Made by a program: the position numbers and the translations under genes
NCBI GenBank assembly: GCA_023079485.1
Contig: CM041115.1
Span: 41,674,305 to 41,738,304 of the forward strand
DNA: 64,000 nt
Direction: 5' to 3'
Origin: Archilochus colubris
Taxonomy: Eukaryota > Chordata > Aves > Apodiformes > Trochilidae
Notes under the pieces: model-generated
What the model was told of the DNA's origin: nothing
Seen by the model: only the letters and a program-made list of their open reading frames with translations
Database searches by the model: none
Shown here: piece by piece, positions 13,877-26,294 of the stretch
Layout: each line of letters begins with the position of its first letter
Numbering within the stretch: position 1 is the stretch's first letter

Positions 13877-14735
13877 TGAACCAAAGTTTGGATTTGAAAG
13901 GACCTTTAAACTTCACCTAGTCCACCTCCCCTGCCATGGGTAGGGATCTCTCACATCGGATTAGCTGCCCAAAGCCCCATTGAGTCTGGCCTGAAACACG
14001 TCCAGACACACCACTAATAAAGATATCGAGTAGTATAGGTTCCACTCCAGTGTCCCCCTGAGGTACCCCACTTGTAACTGATCTCCATTTGGACATTGAG
14101 CCATTGCTTACAGATCCTTGGACATACTCATCAAGACAATTCCTGGTCTATTGACTAGTTCATCCATCAGTCCTGTATCTTGCCAAGGATGTTGTGTGTG
14201 ACCTTGTCAAAACCCTTGCAGAAGTCAAGATGACATGGATGACACCAGTTGTTCTTCCTTATCCACCAATACAGTTGTTCCACTGTGGAAGGCCACCACA
14301 TTGGCATAATTTGCTCTTTCTGAAGCCATGTTGGCTTTCTTTAATCACCTACCAGACAATTCTATGCCTTGGTATGTCTTCCAGAAAGATGTTGTCTATG
14401 GTATCACTGGGCATGGAGGAGAGGTTGATTGCTCAGTAGTTCCCACAATCCCCCTTTTTACCCATTTTTTTAAATGGTAGTGATGTTTCCCTTTTTTCCA
14501 GTCACTGGGGACTGCCATGACTTTTCAAACATCATGGATACTGGCTTTGCAACTACATCAGCTAGCTTACCCAGAACCCTGGGATGCACCTTGTTGGATC
14601 CCATAGACTTTTTAATGTTAAGTTCCTCAAAACTGATTTTCTCCTACAAAAAGAACTTCATTCCTCTAGTGCTTGCCTTGAGGTTCAGGGGCTTGAGAAA
14701 TGTAAGAAGAGCAATTACCACTGATTATTCTCTTT
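13877..14735 (-). mobile_element. Old CR1 LINE fragment with internal deletion
   Basis: The plus strand starts with antisense CR1 3' end sequence ('ggacctttaaacttcacctagtcc') and the conserved 'ccccattgagtctggcctgaa'. At about 13995 it jumps directly to the antisense of the PQGS/FADD reverse transcriptase region. The segment encoding the ORF2 C-terminus is therefore deleted. It then continues through the antisense of the YLDFSKAFD region ('accttgtcaaaacccttgcag') and ends near 'aggttcaggggcttgagaa'. All reading frames are broken. The element is old, non-autonomous and 5'-truncated. Confidence 0.85.
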
Positions 14736-17700
14736 TGTCTGACATGCAGTTTTTACAATATTCTAATTGCAGCAATCGTGAATGGGCCATGCAAAAGGCC
14801 TATAAACCATCCATCCATAAACCAAATATCCATAAACGATTTATGGTAACAAACTCTTTTTATAGAAAAACATACACTAGCTTTCAACAGCAGCTGCTGC
14901 TGATTTTCAGCTTGTGTGGAAACACAATGTTGATATAAAATGTTTTGGGAATGAACCTTCCTTTACATTTATCTCTGGGACAAATAGGCTATTTTTAGGA
15001 AGCTATTTAGTAATGAATTGGAGGAAAGTTTTAAGTATTTAAACTGGTTTATCAGCAGACGAAGACCTTGAATATGTAAGGTACTATAATAAAAAAAACC
15101 TTTATTTTATTTCCTGATTCACTATTTGGAAGTTTTAGCAAGGTTTTTTTTCACAGCCATGCCACCTAGGTGGTATTATCATACCATGTTCTGATGGTGG
15201 AGACCCTGTACTAGATGGGGTTGGGAAGATGCCCAATGCCATTACAGTGAACAATATGTCACTCATGATACGATATTAAAAAGTTGAAGTATCAGAAAAG
15301 TGCATGTCATATATGAGTTTTGCATTCAGCAAAGAACTGGAGTTGCATTCTTTATCAGTACATTGCTGGACACAGTTCCAGGTAAATTTCTGATAAACTG
15401 CACTTACATTTTGACTTGTAATTTAACACATGCTACTATAGTACCATTAGTGTTTATTTAGTACAGCAAAAGACAATATCTTATTTAGAATACTGTGGTA
15501 TCTCATGATTCTAATATATTTCCATTATGAATAAAAGGTTAAATATTTTGTCTAATTATGAAACAGAGTAATTCCTAATATAAATGGAATTAACTTTTAT
15601 TTTTGGACAACAATTATTTTTGAAAGGATTTTCAGGTGCTTACTGACTAGGACCTAAATAGAAGCAGCAAGCAACCGAGCACCTGTATTCATATCTTCTT
15701 TGTATCCAGCTCCTGCTTTCCTAGCATGTATCTGGAAACACTGCAACAAAAACAAACAAACATACAAACAGAACCAACAATCAGTTAAATAAAGCTGACA
15801 AAAGGTTTAAAAAAGGGGATGATATTTCAGAGAGAATTACTCTTTTAGTATCCTTCTGTATTAATAATGTGTGTCTCAGATAACCTGTTGGAGACCTCAT
15901 AATGGTATTGAAAATTGGCATATTTTTAGAGAGAAATATTTATTCCTCCTTTTCCTATGACCAGTCAACAGTGTGTGTATGTAAACATTTCTCTTAGTCT
16001 TGATGAAGATAAGCTCTATATTGTCAGTGCTCATTCTCCGTTATTTCAAAATCATGGCGTAAAAACCAAAACGATATAAAACTCACCTTTTTTTTAACAT
16101 TTCCATCTGGTTCAAAAAGAGAAAGCCAGACACCTTCTAGCAGCAAGTAGCATTATGACTACATAGTCTTGTTTCTCAAAGGTTTTCTTCCCCACTGAAC
16201 TTTCTGTGCTGAAATTCAAGCTGCAACATGACTTTAGTTATTAGGTCTCAGAGTAATCATGTACTTCACTCCCACTTTGGCCTTTGATACAGGTGTCTTC
16301 CAACAGAATCATGCCGTTGTTGACCAATTTAGGGAGACTCGTGAGTGAAGAAGACAGAAGTTTCACAGGATTGGGACCCGGCCTGCAGCACTCACTCCCA
16401 CAGATACTGAAAATTCCTACAGGCTTGGCATTTTTCAGAACTAAATATAAAATGTGTTTTTATTTAGCTCTTCCCTGATAAGGTACTTGCACCAGAAGAT
16501 ATGCATAGACTCTTCCTCTCTACCATAGATATGTGCATGCCAGCACCCTCTTTCTCCTTCCCCCTTAAAAAGCAAAACAAAACCAAAGACCCATCCCAGT
16601 TAATGAAACTACATTTTTTACAGGGTGAATATGGGAGATAAGAAGTACAAGGATGTCTGCTCTTTCTTCAATTTTTAAAAAACTTGAGACACTTTTATTC
16701 TGTGGTGATGAGATATGTATCTAGATAGTTAATTCCTTAATCCTCTGAGGGAGTCACTGAAAAATAAATGTTGATATATAATTGACTCATAGACATATTG
16801 CCTCTGGCAATATGCTATAGAAATGGCATCATGAGATCTAGGGAAACAGATCACAGATTTTAGTAACTGACACTTCACATTTTGTAAGTTTATCCCTATA
16901 TATTTCAAATGTTAATTGGGATTATAAATCTTTCTACATTTGGGTGAGGCTGGGCTTCATCTTCTTGACAGTAACCTAGTATTATATTTTAAACTTACAC
17001 AATTAAAATGATTCATATCAGCATGAGGTGAAATAGCGAAATTGCATGTTAATTGTAAATTCATTAAAATCGACACTTGCTCTGACATGTGACTGCGTGA
17101 ACACTGTGGTGGTAAAGTGCTAGCAGTGCTTTTTTGACGCTGCATATATAATTAGAAAAAAAATTGCTACCTCCTGTCAGGGTTTTCTGTCTAACTGTAG
17201 GGTATGTTTTCCATCTCTTTTGTTAATATTACATTTCTGTGGGTGTTTTATTAGTCCAACCAATAAGAGTAGTACTCTGAAATAAAGGAGAAAGAATTGG
17301 TTACTGCACTTATTGCTGCATGTTTAGCACAGAAAATAAAATGGGAAATACTGTAAATTGAAGGCATAGATTTGGGATAAATTCAGAGTACTGATTCAGT
17401 GACAGCATCTAGATAGTTAACATTTCTAAGTTTGACTCCTTGAGGGGTATGGTACCTATCAAGCCATGTTTCTGACAAGACAGCATTCATTGCATATACG
17501 AATAGACAATGCAATTTAGGAGATTCTTTTTTAAAAAAAATAAAATAGGAGAGAAGGGAGGGAAATGAAGAACAATGTAAAATAACAACCATAAGAATAC
17601 ATAACTGTTCAAATACAGCTAGCCTGAAACACAAGTCAGGGAGACTTGTTCAATTTTAGAATCTTAAGAGACCATATGTGGGGGCAGGCTGTGGGAGGAA

Positions 17701-20700
17701 TGCAAAATTTGTGGGTTTAAAAAATAACAACAAAAAAACCTGTGGTGAGGTTCTAAAAAAAGATTATGTTAATTTGTGATTCACTGCCAAATGTAACTAG
17801 AGTTTCACAGTCCAAATCAAATCAAGTGTTCTAATAAAAATGTGTTTTTGTTTTAGTCTGTGGAAGCTGTAGGATGTCAGTGACAATGTATTTCTCTAAA
17901 TTACTTAACAATTTTACTATTTTGAGAATGAAAAAAAGTGTTGAAAAAGGAGAAGGAATGTTTTGCAGTAAAGTCACAAAACCAGAAATAAGATTAGAGC
18001 TGTCTCTGTCATGCATGCAGTTTTGACCTTGGATGACTCATTGAAATTGTATTTATTTGTCTGATCTAAGTCTTTTGAAGATCAAGTATAGATTGTCCCC
18101 ATAACAAGTTTGCACCTAAGAATTTTGTAACCAGACTTGTAGGAAGACCAGTTGCCCTGGATCTTGTTGCTCAGACTTTAGCTCAAATACAGTGTACTGT
18201 TGGTAGTGTTCCATGGAAGATACAGAGTTGAAGAAAACCTGTCTAGAGAATCACCTTGAATGGGAGAACCAGGAACTTAAGATGGGTAATATCTGTGTGT
18301 GGCTATTAAAATATTGCTTATACACCCTGATTACACTTTCATGGCTTTTATGTAAAGAGAAGAAATAAATCTTAACAGATTTTCAGGTTGCCTAGTGTGT
18401 TTCATACGGTTCTATATTTCTGATTTGGACTTTATCACTGCACTGAAAAAAAAAAGAAAAAAATTATCCCAAACCAAACTATTAACTATGATAGAGGGCT
18501 CTCTTCAGTCCAGATAGTCCTCTAAAGGTCAGAACTAGGCAGTCATATTATAAAAAGTCCTTGGTATGTAAAACATGCCTGACAAGTATTATATATCGAG
18601 TCACTTTTGACTCACCATGTTTATTTAACAGCTGGCATAGTCTGTATTTCTTAAAGGTCTCAGTAAATGTATTAACGAGTTCCAATTCCATAAAAAATTT
18701 TACTTGGTTTTACCTAAGGCTAATTTGCACCACACAACAAACACTAAGTTACTTTGTTTCTTTGTTGCTGCATTTTTTTAAAGCACGAATAGTTAATTGC
18801 CCTGGCAGAAATCTAGAATTCAAAATACAGTTTCAAGTCATTCAAGTAAGATCACTAGTCCAGAAAGCATGAATCCTGAGTCCATAGTGGACCTTCACTT
18901 TTTAGAATGGATAAGTTGAGAAACTGATAATGTCACAATCATGAACAGGGATATAAACTTTATTTCTCTGTTATACACTACAATCACAGAGGAGTGCTTA
19001 AATTTCACAGATCTCAATAGGCTTTGTAAGTATGAAGTAGCAACACATACAAATAAGATAAAACTATAAATACAACAAGAACTTCCCCAAGAGGGCTGTA
19101 TTATCTCTGCTGACATTTGGAAGTGTTTTGTATTAAAAATACACAAAATGTTTCTTAAGGATTTTCTTGACTATTTAGAACATTTAATTAATTTAGGTAA
19201 GTTGTTAAATAATAGGCATATAAATTATTCGATACTACACATTACAATAAAATAATTCAGTAACAGCAATTTAAAAATAGCACAGTAATAGTCCACCCTA
19301 AATCAAAAGAATGTGTGCTATAAACTAGTGTTGTAAAAGCAATTTAAATATTATATAAATATTTTACATCAATAATCATATTTTCTTACCATAATATAGA
19401 TAATAATGAAAATTAATAGATGATATTTCATTTTTTTTTTATTTTGTTTGTTCTTCTTTGCTTTAACCCTCTATTCTTGTGGTTAAAAAAATGACAAACA
19501 AAGACTTTTTTTTAGTACAAGATAAAGCTTCTGAAACATCTGTTCAGACACTCAAATAACAACCAGGAATACAGCCAAAGCACTGGAGTAGGAGAGACAA
19601 GTGATGAAAGAAGATCAGGGTAGTAATTAATACTAATCTTGTTGATAAGGTTCTTTTACTCATTTTAGGCAAGTCCCTGTTGGAACATCCATGAAGCTTG
19701 ACATCATAATTAGGCAACTGCACAACCAAAAATACAGATAGCATGAATGTTTCAAGAAAAACGGTTTTCCTAGGTCCTAGAGGGGGGCAGCAGTAGTAGT
19801 GAAATTCCGTGTCTCCATTGCTCACATCTACCAAAAAAATATGAATTCCTTTGAGTTTGTAGGACTTCTAAGGCCCCAGGAGGGTGGCGATCTACAGTCC
19901 ATAAGGCAACAGAGCAAACAAATAAAACCAAAAAACTACGCACAATGCTGTGAGTCAGCTTAGAGTCCTAATACCTGGACAGAATTGTGAAGTCTTGCAG
20001 TCTAAAAGCAGGGAGTGTGTTATGAGTGGTGAATGCTTCTGAGATAGGGAGGTCTCAGCAGAGGAAAGCAGAGAGGTAAGCAAGCCCTCAAAAAAAAAGG
20101 GGACACTCATCATACAGGACAGAAAACTGTGGTTCCTGCTGTAAAGAGGATTTTTCATTTCTGTCATTGAGTAAAACTGTTTTGTTGGGTTAAAAATAAA
20201 AGGGTATGTAGGAAGTTTGGGGACACAATGTCTGTGGCACTCACTTTGGCTGACAGGAACGCCACAAGTCTGCAGGGAATTATACTGTGTCCAAAAATAC
20301 GGAACAGTTAAATAAGGACTGAGCTGTATATATTCCAGGTTTGCAGACAACATCATAAGAACGGTGAAACTGATCTGCTAGTTCTGAAGCAAGTGGAAAA
20401 ATCTCATGAGCGTCAATAGGTCCATAGACCTAGAAGTGTGGACCTACTTTTAAGGAAAAATGTGCATATTGCAACATCTTGCTCATTATGCAGGTTTTTA
20501 GTGTGCATTCGGAGCAACTCCTTCAATATTTCTGAAATTTATTCATATTGCTGAGACGTTTCTTTTTGCATGCTGGTAACTTCTAGTCAGCACAACAACA
20601 CCCCAGCTGCTCTAGGCTCTGATAAGTAAGTGTATAAACAGAAAGTCATTGCCTTATCCGAGTAGTTTTGTGACAAAACCAAACGTCCCCTTTTACCTCT

Positions 20701-22567
20701 AGCAGTATTACAAAAGTGACAACACCTGAGAGACAATGTTATGAATAATATTTGGTTTGTGCATCAGAGTACATTGTCAGAGTCTAGGTATGATGTACAC
20801 ATGCCTAGTCCTGCTGAGTTTCAGCAGGATAAATCTCTAAGAATAAATGTTCAGCAACCCTGAGAAAACACCCTAGTCATCTGTTTCAGTACAGCCGTGA
20901 TAGCATAAACTGAAGGAGATTGCCACATTCTAGTGAGATTGCAATTTGGACTGCTGAGCTTTCATTGCCAGAGGGGATGTTTGGGAAGAAATGAGCTTAT
21001 TTTTACTTTTAAGTGTAAATTGACAGATAGGAATAGAGAGTTCTCCTCTCTCCCAAACCAATTTGAGATCAAGATTTTAAAATAATTCTGCACAGAAGAA
21101 CTGAATGCTGACAAACTGGAATTCTTTACTGGTGGGTAATTTGAGTGAAGATTCCTGTCTGAAAAGAACTTCAAAAGCACTCAGATATTCCTTTTTTGAA
21201 AGACCTTAAGGAAGTTTTTTACATGGTAGAGACATGAAACAATCAGCCTTTAAAATGAGGTTCCTGTGTTAGCTGTTAACACACTAAAAACATTCTCACA
21301 TTCTGCACATTCTCAAAAGTTCTCAAATTCTACTGATGTTAGAGCACCCTTGGAAGTTTAAAAGTGATAAAGAGATAAGGTATGGTCTTATGGACTTGCT
21401 GGTTTTGAGCAAAGGGGCAGCATGTGATGTAAGATGTCTTTTTACGACAAGAAGTATATAAGAAAAAGTTTAAATCTTGTGATGAGAATTTTACCATGTA
21501 GAAATATTTTGCAGAAGTAGCATACACATCTCTTGGTAGTTCTCCTTCTGGCAAGTGAAAATAGAACTGTTCTCTGATGTATTTTGAATGAAATAAGAAT
21601 TCCTAAGAAAAGATATGTAAAAAAATATTACCTTTTTTGTGTAATAAAAACTGTTTCCATGCAATGAAATATTTGTATGTATTGTTTCTTACCTGAAAAA
21701 TTTAAAAAGTTTTAGTTTAAAGTGTTGTTTGTTTTTAGGGGTGTTCCCTGTCAAGCATGCAGTTTAAAAAGCAAATGTTAACAAAAGCAAAAAAAATATT
21801 TTTCAACATTTAATAGTTTATGAATAGTTTATTATAATAAAAAAATTAGTTTTATAGTTCAGGATTGCAAGGGTGTCTCTAGATTTATGCCGAGGTTTAA
21901 TGCTGGGCTAAACAATTAAGTGATAGAATTCCTAGTGATCAAATTTGGTTTTTTATTCTAAACAAATAAATTCTGTAGTGTGTCTGTTTTCATACATTTG
22001 TGCTTTGAGAAATAAAGGTTTTTTTTATGTGAACAACTGCATTTCAAGTAACTTATTTTTTTTATTGTCTATGTATATGTCAAAACCAGAATTAACTCTA
22101 GTACTAAACAAAACTAAAATTTGGGAAAAAAATGCTTTATTTGTTTATCTGTGTTAAGAAATCATCTAGTATGGAGGAGGTTTTTTTGTTGTTGTTCTAG
22201 TAAATAGCTAGATATCATTCTATAAGACTGTTTGAGTTTGTAGTTCCTCTGGCTTGTAGTATGTATTATTAACAGAATTAAGTGAAAAAGTAAATACATA
22301 ACCACATTCCCAGTTCTCAGTTTCTTCCTTTTTTATTTATTTTACATAAAATTTTTTGTTAAAGTGGAGTTCACAGAAATCATGAGACAATACAGGCTAG
22401 CAGGGCTCTGGGAGTCACCTGTCAGAGCTGGCACACTAGAAGGCTAAGGCCAAGCTGCTCAGGGCTTCTCCCTTGCAGGACTCCAGTGTCACTTCCTCCA
22501 GATCTGGGATTGAGGTCTTATACACTCCAGGTCCCAGGAGATATACCTGAAGTACTGGACTTCTTGC
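14736..22567. other. Long AT-rich stretch without recognisable gene
   Basis: Almost 8 kb with no exon, RNA gene or transposon that I can support. Open frames such as 19955-20356 (minus) and 18561-18872 (plus) have no splice signals or recognisable motifs and are composed of AT-biased codons. I see short A-runs (near 18446-18465) but no long tandem array. Confidence 0.5.
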
Positions 22568-24140
22568 CAGTCTCCAGAATACAATCACAGAACCACAGAA
22601 TTGCTAGGATTGGAATCGAGCTTGAAGATAATCCAGATCTAATCCCCCTACATGGGCAGGAACACCTTTCACTAGATCAGGTTGCTCAAGGCTCCCTCCA
22701 GCCTGGCCTTGAGCAGGGACAGGGCAACCACAACTTCCTTGGGCAGCCTGTTCCAGTGTCTTGCCACCCTCACAGGAAATAATTTTTTCCTAATGTCTAA
22801 CCTCAACCTCCCCTTCTTTGAGTTTTTTTATTTGGTTGGGTTCTGTTTGTTTGCTTGGTTTTTGCTTTGTTTTGATTTGGTTTTCCCCATTACCTCTCAC
22901 TACATACCCATGCAAAAAGCTCTACTCTAGCTTTCTTGTAGGCCACTTTCATACATGGGAAGGTTGGTACAAGGTCACTTTGGGAGCTCCTCTTCTCTGG
23001 GCTCTACAACCCCAACTTCCTCATCCTGTCTTCATAGGGGAGATGCTTGAGTTCTCTAATCAATTTAGTGTCTCTTCTCTGGACACATTTAAGGAGCTCT
23101 ATGTCCTTATTATGTTACTGGACACAGTACTCAAGGTAGGGTCTCACAGGAGCAGAGTACAGGGGAAGAATCACCTCCCTTAACCAGCTGCCTGTGGTTC
23201 TTCTGATGGAGCCCAGCACCCTGTTGGCTCTCTGAGATGCAAGCACACATCGACACCTCTTGTAAGCTTCTGGTCCACCACCTCCCCACCCCTCACAAGT
23301 CCTTCTCCTTAGGGCTCTTTGTAAGCCCTTCTCCTCCCAACATGTATTGGTACCTGGGATTGCCTCTACCCAGGTGCAGAATCTTGCGTTTGGACTTGTT
23401 GAATTTCATGCAGTTTGCACATGCCCAATTCTCTAGCCTGTCAAGGATGACATCCCTTCCCTCTAGCATGCTGACCTGACCACACAGTTTGGTGTTATCA
23501 GCAAACTTTCTGAGGGTGCACTCAATTCCACTGTCCATGTTGCTGACAAAGATGTTAAGTAGCACTGGTCTGAGATTATTGATCCCTGAGGATCACCACT
23601 AGTCACACGTCTCCATTTGGACACTGAATCACTGATCACAATTCTTTGGATGTGACCATCCAGCCAGTTCCTTATCTGGTGGTCCATCCATCGAATCCAT
23701 ATTGTCCCAGTTTAGAGATCAGAAAGAATGTCATACAGGACAGTGTCAAATGCATTGCACAGGTCTAGGTAGATGATATCTGTTGCTCTGCCTTTGTTCA
23801 CCAGGGCTTTAGCCCCATTGTAAAAGGCCACCAAATTAATGTGGTAGGACTTGTCCTTAGTGAAACTGTGTTGGCTGTCACCAGTCACCCCTTTGTAATT
23901 TGCATGCCTTCACAGAGCCTTCAGGAGGATCTGGTCCATGGTGTTGCCAAGCACAGAGGTGAGACTGACTGGCCTCTAGTTCCCTGGCTCTTGTTTCCAT
24001 TTTTGAAAATTAGGGTTTTTTTTCCCCTTTCCTGGGTAGTAGGAACTTCATGATGCTGCCATGACTTTCAAAATGCCATGAAACATGATTTCACTGCCAA
24101 ACATGATGGACAGTGGCTTTAAAACTACATCCACCAGTTT
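22568..24140 (-). mobile_element. CR1 LINE fragment, 3' end to reverse transcriptase
   Basis: The plus strand begins with the antisense CR1 3' end ('aatcacagaaccacagaa', then 'tggaatcgagcttgaagata') and the conserved 'gggcagcctgttccagtgt'. It proceeds through the ORF2 C-terminus into the reverse transcriptase. On the minus strand, remnants of catalytic landmarks are readable. The segment 23463-23687 resembles the NWL...SW..V.SG.PQGS block (here SGDPQGS). The segment 23293-23565 carries FADNTKL in place of the usual FADDTKL and is followed by the MKFNKSK...LHLG block. The second catalytic aspartate of the FADD box is thus changed to asparagine. Stops and shifts separate the blocks. A T/G-rich expansion at about 22820-22886 replaces part of the C-terminal region. 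The 5' end meets an AT microsatellite near 24140. Confidence 0.9.
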
Positions 24141-24285
24141 AATATATAAACTTGAGAATATATATATGAGAATAGTGGATGGTTTATTATACATATGGGT
24201 TATTATATATTATATATTATATATTATATGTATGTATATAGATATACCATATATATATTTATATATATATAATAACACATCCCCT
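24141..24285. repeat. AT-rich microsatellite
   Basis: Runs of TA and TATATT units, largely self-complementary, fill this stretch directly at the 5' end of the CR1 fragment. It could extrude as a cruciform or simply be a polymorphic microsatellite. Confidence 0.85.
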
Positions 24286-25243
24286 ATTCTCTAAGCCAAG
24301 ATGACTCCATCATTTTTTCCAATGACCAAAGTGAATCACTTCCTGTATCCTCCTTAGAAAAGGAGGTGCTCTGGAATGAGCTTCCTATTTAGCCAAGATT
24401 GTCTGTTGATATATCTACCTGATAAGCCATTCTGGCATCAGACAAGCCATCTTTCCTGTCCATACCCTTCCTTTCAGAGATGCTTTCTCTGGTGTCTCCT
24501 GCCTATGTTGAAATTTGCTTTCAAAGTAGATTTGACCTTAAAGCCCTCCTCTGCTGAACTGCGTCCTGAATGCCACTACCAAATCCAAAACAACCACTGA
24601 TTATCACATATCCAGCAGATTCTTCTGTAATAGTAAAGTTAAGCATGAGTGGATCCAGCTGTGTGCCACCCGTTGTTGGCACCTATATCACCTTCCAGAG
24701 ATCTTAATTGCTTTTATTTCCAGCATACGTTCATAATGTGTTAAAAAGTCAACTTACAATCAGTTTAATAGTCATCAAAAGAAGAAGATAGAGTTAAGCA
24801 CTCATTGGATTTTTCATTATTTTTTCCTCATGGTCACAGGAAAAAAAAAACCAAACAAAACCCAAACAAATAAATAAACAAAAAACAAGCAAACAACAAA
24901 ACCCACAAAAAAGCCAAACAACCCAAACAACTGTGAAATAACCAACAAACCCTTACTATAAAGAAGACAAGTGATTTAATCTAGGTTGTAAATGTCATTT
25001 AATGCATCCAATATATAAAGCTTTAAGCAGCTAATTATGATGTGTTTAAGGATCAGCAAAGACCTACTTTTAAACACCATACTAATATACCTAGAGTTTA
25101 AATGATTCACAGAATCAAAGCTAAATCTTTAATCTAAACGTTGAAATTAAAATCACTAAATACTAGGCACTGACCCCATGTTGTCATGCCTGTGGCCACC
25201 TGTATGGTCACTATGAGAACAGAGGAGACAGTGTGTGTCACAG
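24286..25243. other. Unique sequence with a C/A-only tract
   Basis: No gene recognised. At 24841-24955 the plus strand consists almost only of A and C (units like CAAA and AAAC, a few T and G). That makes the other strand T/G-rich. The rest is ordinary AT-rich DNA. Confidence 0.55.
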
Positions 25244-26294
25244 TGTCACAGTTTAGGCCAAGCTGCTATCAACCAGGTCTCCACTCATTCACCCCCCAAC
25301 ACCACTGTCAAACAGGCAGGAGAAAATCTACCTAAATGCTTGTTAATGAAGACAAAGATAGGGAGGTTTTATTCCCCAGTTACAGTAATGGGCAAGACCC
25401 AGACAAATTCAGCCTGGAAAGAAGAAAATTATCTAATTGAATCTACAAGGAGAAAGAGAAAACATGACCAGATCTCAGTACCTTCCCCACCCCTCCCTTC
25501 TCCGCGGTCCCAGATCCCTTCCCTGCTGCCTCTCCCTCAGGGCACAGGTTTAGGGTCAGTTCCCTACACGGTGTTTCTGCTGCTCCTTCCTCCTCAGGGT
25601 GAGTTCTCCTCACACTCTCCCTCTGCTCCAATGTGGGGTCCCTCTCACAGGAGAGTCCTTCAGGAACCCCTCCGACATGAGTCCCTCCCACAGGTGTAGT
25701 CCCTCAGGCACAGACTGCTCCAGCCTGGGCTGCACACAGGGTCACGACTGCTTCAGGAGCAGTCACCTCCTCTGGCACGGGGTCCTCCGTGGCTGCAGAT
25801 CCACATCTTCCCCTCTATGCAGTCCTGCACAACCTGCTGCTTCACATCTGCCCACCTGTGAAACTTCAGTGGCCACAAATCCACATTTACCCCACCATGG
25901 TCCTTCAAGGGCTGCTCCACTGGGCTTATTAAGGGACTGCTCCAACATGCTCCTCCATGGGCTGCAGGGGCACAGCTGCCATCTCCCCATGGCCTGTGGG
26001 GAAATCTCTCCTCAGGCACCTTTTCCCATCCTTCCTTACTGACCTTGGTGTCTTTTCTCTGGCATTGCTCTCTCATCTCCTACTCTCCTCTGCAAGTCTC
26101 TTTTAAAATATTTTTTTGCAGTTTCATTTTTCCCTTTCTTGAATGTTTCTTGCAGAGGCACATCCAGCTTCCTCTGTCTGCTCGGCTTTGGGCAGAGGTG
26201 GGGCCAGAACTGGAACTGGGGGAGCTTCCAGCAGCTTCTCACAGGAGCCACCCCTGTGTCACCCTCATTCCCAAAACACCACTGTAGTAACTCA
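25244..26294 (-). mobile_element. Near full-length solo LTR of an avian endogenous retrovirus
   Basis: A GC-rich island of about 1.05 kb inside AT-rich DNA. From memory it matches, in antisense, a bird LTR family along most of its length. Recurring imperfect units such as 'ggtccctctcacagg', 'ctgctccagcctgggctgc', 'ctccatgggctgcagggg', 'ttactgaccttggtgtct' and 'agcagcttctcacaggagcc' are present in the expected order. On the minus strand it begins with TG at 26294 and ends with CA at 25244, as LTRs do. It shares its 3' part with the plus-strand copy at 1588-2050. No internal retroviral genes flank it, so it is best read as a solo LTR. The polyadenylation region is degenerate, and I could not confirm a target-site duplication. 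Long open frames on both strands follow from its GC-rich repeat units and are not proteins. Confidence 0.75.

Noticed and set aside
14194..14938. Plus-strand frames of 81 and 154 codons
   Set aside because: The first and most of the second are antisense CR1 sequence. The second merely runs on into flanking DNA.
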